DNA of 64,000 nt from Roseibium salinum (GTDB lineage: Bacteria > Pseudomonadota > Alphaproteobacteria > Rhizobiales > Stappiaceae), in NCBI RefSeq assembly GCF_026240905.1, contig NZ_JAPEVI010000003.1, positions 1,674,001-1,738,000 of the forward strand, given 5' to 3'. Each line of letters opens with the position of its first letter. The first letter of the stretch is position 1. Of the stretch, positions 18,201 through 27,222 are shown piece by piece. Position numbers and translations under genes: made by a program. The notes beneath the pieces were generated by a model. That model ran no database searches. It was not told the origin of the DNA and was given only the letters and a program-made list of their open reading frames with translations.

Positions 18201-20570
18201 ATGTCTTTTCCAGTTTTCCTGAACACAGAGATATGGGCCAAAAAAGGCAGTCTACTGGCGGCGGCAAGCGTATTTGCCATAGCGGCAACCCTTTGTCATG
18301 GCGTCGTTGCTCCCGTCCATGCCCAGGATATCGGTTCCAACCTTGCAGGGCAGCTCGATCCGGATGCAAATCTGATCCTGGAAGCCAGCGAGGTCACCTA
18401 TGACTTCGACCGGGACCTGATCGTCGCGACCGGCGACGTTCAGGTCTATTATGACGGAAACACCGTCCAGGCCCATCAGATCGTCTTCGACCGCGGCAAC
18501 CAGCAGCTCAAGGCGGTCGGCAACGTGATTTTCATCGAGGCCGACGGCAATGTCATCCGCACGGCGGAGATGACCCTTTCGGAGGACTTCTCGGAAGGCT
18601 TCGCCCGGGCGTTGCAGATCGACACGACCAGGCGCACGCGGTTTCTGGCGGCTCAGGCGCGCCGCGAAGGCGACAACGTCACCACGATCGAAAACGGCAT
18701 TTATACGGTCTATACCAAACCGACAAATCCGCCGGACAAGCCGCCGCTCTGGCGCGTTCGGGCCGAGAAAATCATCCACAACCAGCAGGAAAAGATTATC
18801 CGGTTCGAAAACGCCGCCTTTGAGGTCTACGGACGGCCGATCGCGTACCTGCCTTATCTGTCCATGCCGGATCCCTCCGTTAAGAGGAAATCGGGTTTCC
18901 TGATGCCGAGCGGTGTCATTTCGGACAAGCTCGGCTACGGCGTCACCGTTCCCTATTACTGGGCGCTCAATCCCTATTATGACCTGACGACCACCCTCAC
19001 CCCAATGACCAAGCAGGGACTGTTCGCCGACGTCGAGTACCGTCAGCAGTTTCGGACCGGTGCCGCCAGCATTTCCGGAGCCGGGCTGTTCCAGACACAG
19101 CCGGGACAGTTCTCGACCCCCAGAGCGGATATGCGCTGGCGCGGCGCGGTCAACTCGACCGGGTCCTTCTCCATTGCGCGGGACTGGACGCTCGGCTGGG
19201 ACCTCACCTACAAGAGCGACCGCCAGTTCTTCAGGGACTACGCCTTCACCAGCTTCAGTGGCGACACGTCCCAGATCTACCTGGAAGGAATGACCGATCG
19301 CAATGCGTTGAGCGTCCGCGCCTACGCCTTCCAGATTTCGCAGGAAGACTATTCGGACAGCGAATTCAACGCCAATGGCTTTTCCCCCGTCGGCAGTTCC
19401 CTGCAGGACAAGCAGCCGCTGGTTCTGCCGGTCGTCGATTACGACTATGTCTTCGCCGATCCCATCCTGGCCGGTGAGCTTGCGCTGACCGCAAACCTGA
19501 CATCCCTCACCCGCGACGAAACCGATGCGTTTTCGGTCGACGGGGGCACGACGCCGAAATTTCGCGGGATCGACGGCACGTTCTCCCGCTTCTCGGTCAA
19601 GGGCAACTGGCGCCGGACATTCATCGACCCCCTGGGCCAGTCCTTCACGCCTTTCGCCTATGTGCGCGGCGATCTATTCTTCCTGGCCTCTCCCGATTCC
19701 GACGTGACGGCGCTGACGGGCGAGAGTTTTGTGGGCCGCGCCATGCCGGCGGTCGGTCTGGAGTACCGGTATCCGTTCATCGCCTCCTTCGATGGCGGCA
19801 ACCAGATTCTCGAGCCCGTGGCTCAAATCGTCGCCCGCCCGGACGAACAGAGGATTGGAGAGCTTCCGAACGACGATGCCCAAAGCATCGTCTTCGATAC
19901 CACGACCCTGTTCGACTATGACAAGTTCTCCGGGTTCGACCGGGCGGAAGGCGGCACGCGCTTGAACCTCGGCCTTAATTACAGGCTTCAGTTGGACAGC
20001 GGCTATTACGTCAGCGGCCTCTTTGGCCGGTCCTACCATCTGGCCGGCGAAAACTCCTACGCAACGCCGGACATCCTCGGCGCCACGGACGACTCCGGTC
20101 TTGCCTCGGACCTTTCGGACTATGTCGGCAGCCTCTACCTGGACACCCAATACGGCGTGAAGCTCGGCGCCCAGGCTCGTCTCGACAAGGACGATTTCAG
20201 CGTCAACCGCTTGCAGGCGCAGGCGAGTGCCATTTACGGCCCCGTGGTCTCCTCGCTCGCCTATGCGTTCCTGGATGCTCAACCGGATGTCGGTATCGAC
20301 GCGCCGCGTGAAGAGATTCTGGGATCGGCGAGTCTGCGGCTGGAAGAGAACTGGCGGCTGTTCGGTTCCATGCGCTACGACCTGGAAAACAGCAACATCG
20401 TCCAGAACGGGCTCGGGCTCGGCTATGACGACGAAGGGTTCTCCCTTTCGGTCTCTTATGCCGAGGACCGGAGCCGGAATGACGGTGACAACGTCAACCG
20501 CACGCTGTATTTCCGAGTTGGCCTCAGGACGATCGGCAATACACAAGTCTCCAGCGGTGCTTTGAACTAA
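18201..20570 (+). CDS. lptD: LPS assembly outer-membrane protein LptD
   Basis: A 789-residue outer-membrane beta-barrel that inserts lipopolysaccharide into the outer leaflet. Residues 1-42 are a signal peptide ending VHAQ. Next is an OstA/LptA-like jellyroll (ASEVTYDFDRDLIVATGDVQ and following), then the barrel (RKSGFLMPSGVISDKLGYGV onward) with alternating strands. I chose ATG 18201 over an open start at 18081 because the signal peptide then sits at the N-terminus and overlap with lptG is avoided. Cys residues for the classic LptD disulphides are sparse, as is common in this class. Confidence 0.93.
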   Translation: MSFPVFLNTEIWAKKGSLLAAASVFAIAATLCHGVVAPVHAQDIGSNLAGQLDPDANLILEASEVTYDFDRDLIVATGDVQVYYDGNTVQAHQIVFDRGNQQLKAVGNVIFIEADGNVIRTAEMTLSEDFSEGFARALQIDTTRRTRFLAAQARREGDNVTTIENGIYTVYTKPTNPPDKPPLWRVRAEKIIHNQQEKIIRFENAAFEVYGRPIAYLPYLSMPDPSVKRKSGFLMPSGVISDKLGYGVTVPYYWALNPYYDLTTTLTPMTKQGLFADVEYRQQFRTGAASISGAGLFQTQPGQFSTPRADMRWRGAVNSTGSFSIARDWTLGWDLTYKSDRQFFRDYAFTSFSGDTSQIYLEGMTDRNALSVRAYAFQISQEDYSDSEFNANGFSPVGSSLQDKQPLVLPVVDYDYVFADPILAGELALTANLTSLTRDETDAFSVDGGTTPKFRGIDGTFSRFSVKGNWRRTFIDPLGQSFTPFAYVRGDLFFLASPDSDVTALTGESFVGRAMPAVGLEYRYPFIASFDGGNQILEPVAQIVARPDEQRIGELPNDDAQSIVFDTTTLFDYDKFSGFDRAEGGTRLNLGLNYRLQLDSGYYVSGLFGRSYHLAGENSYATPDILGATDDSGLASDLSDYVGSLYLDTQYGVKLGAQARLDKDDFSVNRLQAQASAIYGPVVSSLAYAFLDAQPDVGIDAPREEILGSASLRLEENWRLFGSMRYDLENSNIVQNGLGLGYDDEGFSLSVSYAEDRSRNDGDNVNRTLYFRVGLRTIGNTQVSSGALN

Positions 20571-20731
20571 ATCAGAAACCGTGTAGCAGAAGTACGCGCG
20601 CAGTCATCAGATGGCCATGAATCCGGGCATCATGCCGGGAAACTTTGAATTTGTGGCAATGATATGCGAAACATCATGCTACAAGAACACTCACTTCGGT
20701 TTGGCCTCAGGCCAGCACGGATGGTTATGCA

Positions 20732-21651
20732 ATGCGATTTCGTTTCGTCCCGGCACTGGTGTGTCTGGCACTTATACTGACGGCCCCGCTTTCAGGTCCC
20801 GCAAACGCTGGGATCAGGGTTATCGTCAATGACACGCCGATCACCGACTATGACATCAGTCAGCGTGCGCGGCTGATTACGCTCACCCAAAAAAATCGGC
20901 TTCCGTTGCAAAACGTGAGGCCGAGGAAGAACTGGTCGACGACCATGTCAAGCTCGCGGAAGCTGAAAGGGTCGGCATCAGCGTCGGCCAGTCGGAGATC
21001 GACAACGCCTTCAACAATATTGCGCGCAACGTGAAAATGTCGCCGTCGCAACTTTCCTCCGCTCTGCGTCAGGGCGGCGTCCAGCCGGAAACCCTGAAAG
21101 CCCGTCTGAAGGCTCAACTGGCGTGGAACCGGGTTCTGAGCTCCCGCTTCAGCGGCAAGATCGAAGTCGATGAATCGGACATCATCGCTGCCTTGAAGAA
21201 AAGCGACCAGGAAGAGCGCCAGACATCCGTCGAGTACGATCTCAAACGCGTTATCGTTGTGGTTCCGAAGAGTTCCTCGGGCGGCTTCAAGTCCAAGCGT
21301 CAGAAGGAGAGCAACCAGATCCGCGCCGCCTTCAACGGCTGCGACAATGCCGGCAGCGTTTTGGGACAATACAGCGAAGTGGTGATGCAGCCGATCGGCC
21401 GCCGCCTCGAGACCGAACTGCCCGAAGACGTGCGTGAGGAAATCAAGGCCCTTGAACCCGGCAACCTGACAAAACCGTCCGCGACGCCGGTGGGCTATGA
21501 AATGATCGCAGTCTGCGGCAAGCGCGAGATCGAGTCGGACATTGCACTGCGCACCGAGCTGGAAAACGAACTGCGCGCCAAGGAAGGCCAGAGCCAATCC
21601 CGCCGCTATCTGATGGAAGTGCGCCGCCGCTCGTCCATTATCTACCGCTGA
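20732..21651 (+). CDS. surA: SurA-like periplasmic chaperone/peptidyl-prolyl isomerase, frame broken at 20889-20895
   Basis: A periplasmic chaperone for outer-membrane proteins. It starts with a signal peptide (MRFRFVPALVCLALILTA) and the SurA N-domain (IRVIVNDTPITDYDISQRAR). The frame is lost at a run of seven A (20889-20895). Adding an eighth gives QKKSASVAKREAEEELVDDH and reads straight into EIDNAFNNIARNVKMSPSQL and the end at 21651, giving 306 residues, normal for this class. A homopolymer miscall is more likely than a real mutation. It stands between lptD and pdxA in the usual order; LptD is a known SurA client. Confidence 0.88.
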
Positions 21652-21657
21652 TCAGCC

Positions 21658-22677
21658 ATGGATCCCGATCAAAAGCCAGTTGCCGTCAGCATGGGAGAGC
21701 CTGCCGGCATCGGGCTGGAGTTGGCACTTGTGGCGTGGAACAATCGGCGGTCCCTCAGGCTGCCTCCGTTTTATGTCCGGGGCGATGAAACCCTGCTCGC
21801 CGAACGCGCTGCTGCGATCGGGATGAAGATCCGAATTGAGAGCGTCTCGCCGGATCAGGCGGTTCGCCAATTTTCCAAATCCCTGCCGGTCGTTCAAACC
21901 GGCCCTGCCTTGACCGACAGGCCAGGCGAAGAACAGGAAGGCACCGCCCAGAGCGTCGTCGCCTGCATAGAAGGCTGCGTGGAGGATATCCGCGGCGGAC
22001 TGGCCTCTTCCCTCGTCACCAACCCGATCAACAAGGCAGCGCTCTACAGAACCGGATTTTCCTATCCCGGTCATACCGAGTTTCTGGGCGCCCTTGCCCG
22101 GAAATACTGGCCGGACGAGCCGGCAGAACCGGTCATGATGATTGCCGGACCCGAGCTGTTGGTCGTGCCTGTCACGATCCATATTCCCATCAGGGATGTG
22201 CCTGCGGTACTGACCGAGGATCTCATCGTAAAGACGGCAGAAATCACCGCCAGAGACCTTGCGGACCGTTTTGGCTATTCCAACCCGCGGCTCGCCTTGT
22301 GCGGTCTCAACCCTCACGCAGGCGAAAACGGGACGATCGGCACCGAGGACCGCGATGTCATCGCGCCTGCGGTCGCCCGGCTGCGGGCCAAAGGCATCGC
22401 TGCAAGCGGCCCCCACGCCGCGGACACGCTGTTTCATGCGCCGGCCCGCAAGGAGTATGACTGCGTGCTGGGAATGTATCACGATCAGGTCCTCGTCCCG
22501 GCCAAGACCATCGGTTTCGATGACAGCGTGAACGTCACGCTTGGCCTGCCCTTCGTGCGCACTTCTCCCGACCATGGAACGGCCTACGGACTGGCGGGCG
22601 CCGGCACAGCGCGCATCGACAGCTTTGCGGCGGCCCTGCGCATGGCCAATGTCCTGGCCAACCCCGAAAAGCTGTAA
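21658..22677 (+). CDS. pdxA: 4-hydroxythreonine-4-phosphate dehydrogenase
   Basis: NAD-dependent oxidation of 4-phosphohydroxy-threonine in pyridoxal phosphate synthesis. The 339-residue protein has the substrate and metal motifs THIPIRDVPAVLT, ALCGLNPHAGENG, and FVRTSPDHGTAYGLAG with the metal-binding His. Only six bases separate it from surA, and rsmA follows after 20, so surA-pdxA-rsmA form one unit, as in many proteobacteria. Confidence 0.96.
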   Translation: MDPDQKPVAVSMGEPAGIGLELALVAWNNRRSLRLPPFYVRGDETLLAERAAAIGMKIRIESVSPDQAVRQFSKSLPVVQTGPALTDRPGEEQEGTAQSVVACIEGCVEDIRGGLASSLVTNPINKAALYRTGFSYPGHTEFLGALARKYWPDEPAEPVMMIAGPELLVVPVTIHIPIRDVPAVLTEDLIVKTAEITARDLADRFGYSNPRLALCGLNPHAGENGTIGTEDRDVIAPAVARLRAKGIAASGPHAADTLFHAPARKEYDCVLGMYHDQVLVPAKTIGFDDSVNVTLGLPFVRTSPDHGTAYGLAGAGTARIDSFAAALRMANVLANPEKL

Positions 22678-22697
22678 GGGCGTAGCGATCCTTTCCA

Positions 22698-23549
22698 ATG
22701 GCACAAATAGACGACCTTCCCCCTTTGCGCGATGTGATCGCGGCCCACGGCCTGGATGCGAAGAAATCTCTCGGCCAGAACTTCCTGCTCGACCTGAACC
22801 TGACCTCCCGCATCGCCCGGTCCGCCGGCAGCCTTGATGATTGCACGGTGCTCGAGATCGGCCCGGGTCCGGGAGGCTTGACCAGAGCGCTCCTGGCGGC
22901 AGGCGCAAAGAAGGTAGTTGCCATTGAAAAGGACAGCCGCTGTCTGCCGGCGCTTGCTGACATTGCCGCCCGTTATCCCGGTCGGCTGGAGGTGATCGAA
23001 GGCGACGCGCTGCAACTGGATCCGGTGGCTCTCACCGGCGGCGACAAGGTCCGCATCGCGGCCAACCTGCCCTACAATGTGGGCACGCAGCTGCTGATCA
23101 ACTGGATTACGACACCGAAGTGGCCGCCCTTCTGGTCTTCGCTGACGCTGATGTTTCAAAAGGAAGTGGGCGAGCGGATCGTCGCCAGGCCCGCCTCCAA
23201 AGCCTATGGCCGCCTCGGCGTTCTGGCCGGCTGGCGCTGCAACGGCGGTATCCTGTTCGACATCAGCCCGAAGGCCTTCACGCCGCCACCCAAGGTCACC
23301 TCGGTCGTGGTACATCTGACACCGGATCCCACGCCCCTGCCCTGCGATTTGCACGCCCTGGAAAAGATCACCGCAGCAGCCTTCGGCCAGCGGCGGAAAA
23401 TGCTGCGTTCCAGCCTCAAGGCCTTGTCGAAGGATGCGGAAAAACTGATCGTGGACTCAGGATTGGGTCCGACCGCCCGCGCCGAGGAAATCGACATTGC
23501 CGGCTTCGTGAATCTGGCGAATGTCTTCAGGACTGCGGGGGCTGTTTAG
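22698..23549 (+). CDS. rsmA: 16S rRNA (adenine1518/1519-N6)-dimethyltransferase
   Basis: Also known as KsgA. The 283-residue SAM-dependent enzyme dimethylates two adjacent adenines near the 3' end of 16S rRNA. Seen: [10 protein letters not shown] near the N-terminus, the SAM loop [12 protein letters not shown], and the catalytic NLPYNVGTQ. The C-terminal helical domain includes [13 protein letters not shown]. Last gene of the lptF-to-rsmA series; a GC hairpin follows. Confidence 0.96.
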   Translation: MAQIDDLPPLRDVIAAHGLDAKKSLGQNFLLDLNLTSRIARSAGSLDDCTVLEIGPGPGGLTRALLAAGAKKVVAIEKDSRCLPALADIAARYPGRLEVIEGDALQLDPVALTGGDKVRIAANLPYNVGTQLLINWITTPKWPPFWSSLTLMFQKEVGERIVARPASKAYGRLGVLAGWRCNGGILFDISPKAFTPPPKVTSVVVHLTPDPTPLPCDLHALEKITAAAFGQRRKMLRSSLKALSKDAEKLIVDSGLGPTARAEEIDIAGFVNLANVFRTAGAV

Positions 23550-23564
23550 GGTTTGCCAAATCCC

Positions 23565-23590
23565 GCGGCCAGGAGCACGGCCGCCCGGTT
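23565..23590 (+). terminator. possible terminator after rsmA
   Basis: GCGGCC and GGCCGC pair around an eight-base loop, followed by CCGGTTTT. The stem is short and the T-run brief, so this is tentative. The rest of the gap to 23701 holds nothing I recognise. Confidence 0.35.
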
Positions 23591-23700
23591 TTGCACCGCT
23601 TCAAGAACCTGCAGCTTCACTGTCTTTGCGGGGATTGCCACGAAGTGATGGGGCGACCCGGTCGTTGACGTCAATACGCCGGACCGGGCCGTAGACCGGT

Positions 23701-24037
23701 TCAGGCCGTCTCGTCGGCCAGCGCTGCGTCAGGCGCATTTTTCTTCACCGACTCGATACCATTGTCGCGCGAAGCTGCGCTGCTGTAGGTTTCGCTGGTG
23801 CCGATCACCTGGCCGTTGCTTGCCTTGAGATTAAACATCGGTTGTCCGGACTTCGATTCCTTCCGCTCGTAGCGGTCGTCCAGCAGAGCATTCTCGCGGA
23901 CCGAGTTCTATCCCGTTCTTGGCGCTCGCTTTCTGCTTGTAGCTCTCGCTGGTGAGAATGATCTCGCCATTGCCGGCTTTCAGCCGGAAACGGTATTCAC
24001 CTGCCTTGTCTTCGTAGAGTTCAAACTTTGCCACCAT
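23701..24037 (-). CDS. YegP-like tandem DUF1508 protein, frame broken near 23905
   Basis: A small cytosolic protein of two DUF1508 repeats. Repeat one: FELYEDKAGEYRFRLKAGNG, ending with SAKNGIE. After that the frame fails; removing one C (minus strand, about 23905) gives SVRENALLDDRYERKESKSG and a second repeat (FNLKASNGQVIGTSETYSS, ending NGIESVKKNA) to a TGA at 23701. The restored protein has 111 residues, matching the family. Start is ATG 24037. Function unknown. The error is an inserted base, unlike most other breaks in the window. Confidence 0.8.
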
Positions 24038-24194
24038 TGCCAATACCCTTCTAAAAAAATCCATTTACAGCGCCGATTTGACGCAAAAATGCGGGTAATG
24101 GCAATAGCTTTACGACGGCCCCAGCAAGGAAGACCGCTACCGATGCGAACTGTTCACCAAACAGGCCGACGTAGCCGGATGCCTGACCCGTGAG

Positions 24195-24229
24195 ATAGGT
24201 AACAGAACGTTCCGGACACATAGGTAACA
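24195..24229. repeat. tandem ATAGGTAACA boxes, possible IS481-type end remnant
   Basis: The 10-base word ATAGGTAACA occurs at 24195-24204 and 24220-24229, separated by 15 bases that include TTCCGG. From memory, similar paired GTTACCTAT words around TTCCGGA flank IS481-family integrase-type elements in proteobacteria. No transposase frame is present, so this would be a leftover end or solo site in the 270-base gap between gmk and the DUF1508 gene. The family assignment is inference. Confidence 0.4.
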
Positions 24230-24307
24230 CTTTTCGCATTTGCGGCGTTGAAGCCGCGCGAACTGCATTCATGCCCGGCTGTGACATAGCGAAGGCGGTG
24301 CCGAATG

Positions 24308-25027
24308 TCAGTCGCTTTCGCCCAGCTCCTTCTCCAGATCGTCAACCATTGCCTGAATGAGCGGACCGATCTTCGGAGAGCGAAACTGCTTCAGCCGTTC
24401 GGCCTTGAGGATGGCGCGAACGTTGTCGAATGCCCGTTCCAAGTCGTCGTTGACGACGACATAGTCGTATTCGGACCAGTGGCGCATTTCGCTGACGGCC
24501 GTCTTCAGGCGTTTGGCAATCACTTCGTCGGTGTCCTCCGCCCGCCGGTGCAAACGGGATTTCATCTCGGCAATGGACGGCGGCAGGATGAAGATGGAGA
24601 CGACATCGGGGCGCATGCTCTCATAGAGCTGGAAGGTGCCCTGAATGTCGATGTCGAACAGAACGTCGCAACCGTTCTCGAGAGCGGATTCCACCGGGGC
24701 CCGTGGCGTTGCGTAGCAATTGCCGTGCACCTCGGCCCATTCCAGCAGTTCCCCATGGTCGCGCATCTGATCGAACCGCTTCTGGTCCAGAAAATGATAG
24801 TGCACACCTTCCACTTCGCTGGAGCGGCGCGGGCGGGTCGTCACCGAAATGGAGAGTTCGAGATTGTCCTCTTTCTCGAGCAGAAGGCGTGCAATGGTCG
24901 ATTTTCCGGCGCCGGAGGGCGACGACAACACCAGCATCAGGCCCCGCCGCTGTTTATCGGCCTGGTCTGCACTGACGGTGATCCCGGCGGAAGGTCCGCT
25001 CTGGGCTCCAACGGGCGCGTCGGACAT
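24308..25027 (-). CDS. gmk: guanylate kinase
   Basis: Phosphorylates GMP to GDP. P-loop SSPSGAGKST lies near residues 36-45 and the GMP-binding stretch RPRRSSEVEGVHYHF follows. An N-terminal extension of about 30 residues precedes the kinase core. I chose ATG 25027 because GGAG lies about 10 bases ahead; a GTG at 25036 overlaps the yicC stop and is possible. Last gene of the fabF-mltG-yicC-gmk series. Confidence 0.95.
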   Translation of the reverse strand: MSDAPVGAQSGPSAGITVSADQADKQRRGLMLVLSSPSGAGKSTIARLLLEKEDNLELSISVTTRPRRSSEVEGVHYHFLDQKRFDQMRDHGELLEWAEVHGNCYATPRAPVESALENGCDVLFDIDIQGTFQLYESMRPDVVSIFILPPSIAEMKSRLHRRAEDTDEVIAKRLKTAVSEMRHWSEYDYVVVNDDLERAFDNVRAILKAERLKQFRSPKIGPLIQAMVDDLEKELGESD

Positions 25028-25032
25028 AAGGC

Positions 25033-25926
25033 TCACTCCAGGTTCTGTATCTGCTCACGCATTTGGTCGATGACGGACTTCAAGTCCAGTCCGATGGCCG
25101 TCAGGTCCACGTCGTTGGATTTGGAACACAACGTGTTGGCTTCACGGTTGAACTCCTGTGCCAGGAAATCCAGCCGCCGGCCGACTGCCCCGCCGGTGTC
25201 CATCAGGTCGCGGACGGCAGCCACATGGGCATGCAGACGGTCCAGTTCTTCGCGGATATCAGCCTTTGTCGCCAGGAACACTGCCTCCTGATGAAGGCGC
25301 TGAGGGTCCAGTTGTCCGTCGGAGGCATCCACGAGTTCGGAAACCTGTTTTTTCAGCCGGGCCTTGATCGCCTCCGGCTGGCGGGCCGGAAGACCTTCGG
25401 CCGCCTGGGTCAGATCGGCAATCCTGTCTATCTGGTCACGGACGATACTGGTGATCGCCTGTCCCTCCGTGTGACGCATGTCGACCAGATCGATGAGGGC
25501 TGCATCGAGACTGGTCAGCAGCGCATTGTGAAGGGCTTCCTGGGCGTCTTCATCGTCTTCCGGCTCCTTCAGCTCGAAGACGCCTTTCTGGGCGAGGATG
25601 CCGTCGATCGACGGCGGAGCCAGATCCGGTACGCGCCTCTTCAGAAGATCGATCGTGGTCAGCACCGCTTCGAGAGCACTTTCATTGACCTGAAACTGTT
25701 GTGCCGACTGATCCCGCTGCATGGACAGACCGATCGAAACGTTGCCGCGCCGCAAAAGCTTCGTGCAGCGTTCCCGGATCTTCGGTTCCAGCGTTTCCAG
25801 GCCGGTCGGAATGCGGATACGCAGATCCAGCGACTTGCCGTTGACGGATCTGAGCTCCCAGGTCCAACGGACCGGACCCGATTCCCCCAAGGCACGCGCG
25901 AAACCCGTCATGCTGGCCAGTGACAT
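25033..25926 (-). CDS. YicC/YloC family endoribonuclease
   Basis: A 297-residue YicC-family protein. The start SLASMTGFARALG and the C-terminal end EFNREANTLCSKSNDVDLTA (with a conserved KSVIDQMREQIQN tail) are hallmark family stretches. The family is reported to have endoribonuclease activity in E. coli; in alphaproteobacteria it regularly sits between mltG and gmk, as here. Its stop overlaps the possible GTG start of gmk, so the two are probably coupled. Confidence 0.93.
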   Translation of the reverse strand: MSLASMTGFARALGESGPVRWTWELRSVNGKSLDLRIRIPTGLETLEPKIRERCTKLLRRGNVSIGLSMQRDQSAQQFQVNESALEAVLTTIDLLKRRVPDLAPPSIDGILAQKGVFELKEPEDDEDAQEALHNALLTSLDAALIDLVDMRHTEGQAITSIVRDQIDRIADLTQAAEGLPARQPEAIKARLKKQVSELVDASDGQLDPQRLHQEAVFLATKADIREELDRLHAHVAAVRDLMDTGGAVGRRLDFLAQEFNREANTLCSKSNDVDLTAIGLDLKSVIDQMREQIQNLE

Positions 25927-25971
25927 ATGCCCCTCCGGAAGTTCTCCGCCCCGTATCAGCCCGGCGCAGGG

Positions 25972-27102
25972 TCAGTTGGCAGCTGCCGGCTCTGCCTGGT
26001 TTGTCTGTTCGCTCTGGCGGCGGTCCCGTTCGATCTGACGCCATTTGCGGACATTCTGCTGATGCTGCTCATAGGTCTCGGCAAATATATGCCCGCCCGA
26101 GCCATCCGCAACAAAGTAGAGGTCCTGCGTCCTGGACGGATTGGCGACGGCCTCCATAGCCGCACGTCCCGGATTACCGATCGGTCCCGGCGGCAGCCCG
26201 TCGATCTGATAGGTGTTGTATTCGTTATCGGCCTTCAATTCGGACTGCTTGATGGCGGAACGGTCCTTGAGCCAGGCTTCCCCGCCGTACAAGCCGTAGA
26301 GGATCGTCGGATCGGACTGCAGGCGCATGTTCTTGTTCAGACGATTGACGAAGACACCTGCCACCCGGGGACGTTCATCCGCCAGGGCCGTTTCCTTCTC
26401 GACGATCGATGCCAGAATGACCAGTTCTTCCGGCGTTTCGACCGGCAGTCCCTCCGTACGCCGTTCCCAGACCTCTGCCAGCAGCTTCTCCTGCGCCGCT
26501 TTCATGCGGTTGACGACTTCCTGGCGGTTCGTTCCGCGGGCGAAGGTATAGGTTTCCGGCAGGAGCGCGCCTTCCTCGGGGACCTCGGTGATCTCTCCGA
26601 CCAGGATCGGATGCTGACGGATACGCTCAATGATCTGCGCCGTGGTCCAGCCTTCGGGAACAGTCACGGAATGCACGACCGCCTTGCCCTCGACGAGATC
26701 GCTCATGACCTCATGCATGGAAACCCCGGGCGCGAACGCATATTCCCCGGCCTTCAGCTTGGTGGCGCTCTTGTAGAAACGGGTACCGACATTGAAGACC
26801 CACTCGTCGATGAGGCTGTCTTCAATCACGCCCTGGCTGGCGAGGCGATCGGTTATACCGGAAAGACCCGCGCCGGACGAAATGATGACGGTCGTCTTTT
26901 CCTTGAGCGGTCCGGCTTCCTCGAACTTCTGCTTGCCGAAGTAAAGCGCGGCCCCGGCCGCGGCAAGGCCGATCACCGCCAGCGTGATGATCAGGTTGAT
27001 CAGGATGACCAGCGGATTGCGAACGTGGCGGGACCGTTGCGGCGGTTCCGGCGCCGGTTCAGGCTGCAAGGCTTCACGCGGGCTTTTCGGCTTAATGCGC
27101 AT
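25972..27102 (-). CDS. mltG: endolytic transglycosylase MltG
   Basis: Cleaves nascent glycan strands in the periplasm and is thought to end their elongation. The 376-residue protein has one N-terminal membrane helix (LVILINLIITLAVIGLAAAG), a LysM-like region, and the YceG domain with LVILASIVEKETALADERP (the conserved Glu) and later DGLPPGPIGNPGRAAMEAV. ATG 27102 is preferred over GTG 27114 because GGAGG lies upstream at suitable distance. Follows fabF by 120 bases. Confidence 0.94.
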   Translation of the reverse strand: MRIKPKSPREALQPEPAPEPPQRSRHVRNPLVILINLIITLAVIGLAAAGAALYFGKQKFEEAGPLKEKTTVIISSGAGLSGITDRLASQGVIEDSLIDEWVFNVGTRFYKSATKLKAGEYAFAPGVSMHEVMSDLVEGKAVVHSVTVPEGWTTAQIIERIRQHPILVGEITEVPEEGALLPETYTFARGTNRQEVVNRMKAAQEKLLAEVWERRTEGLPVETPEELVILASIVEKETALADERPRVAGVFVNRLNKNMRLQSDPTILYGLYGGEAWLKDRSAIKQSELKADNEYNTYQIDGLPPGPIGNPGRAAMEAVANPSRTQDLYFVADGSGGHIFAETYEQHQQNVRKWRQIERDRRQSEQTNQAEPAAAN

Positions 27103-27222
27103 ATCGGGTCGCACCTCCAGGCCCGAGCCCCAAAGTCCCTGACCTGGGCTCGAGCGGACCGGTTGTCACAATCAAAATCTCAAGCCGAATCCAAGGATTC
27201 GGCTTGACAGAACTTGAATGGG

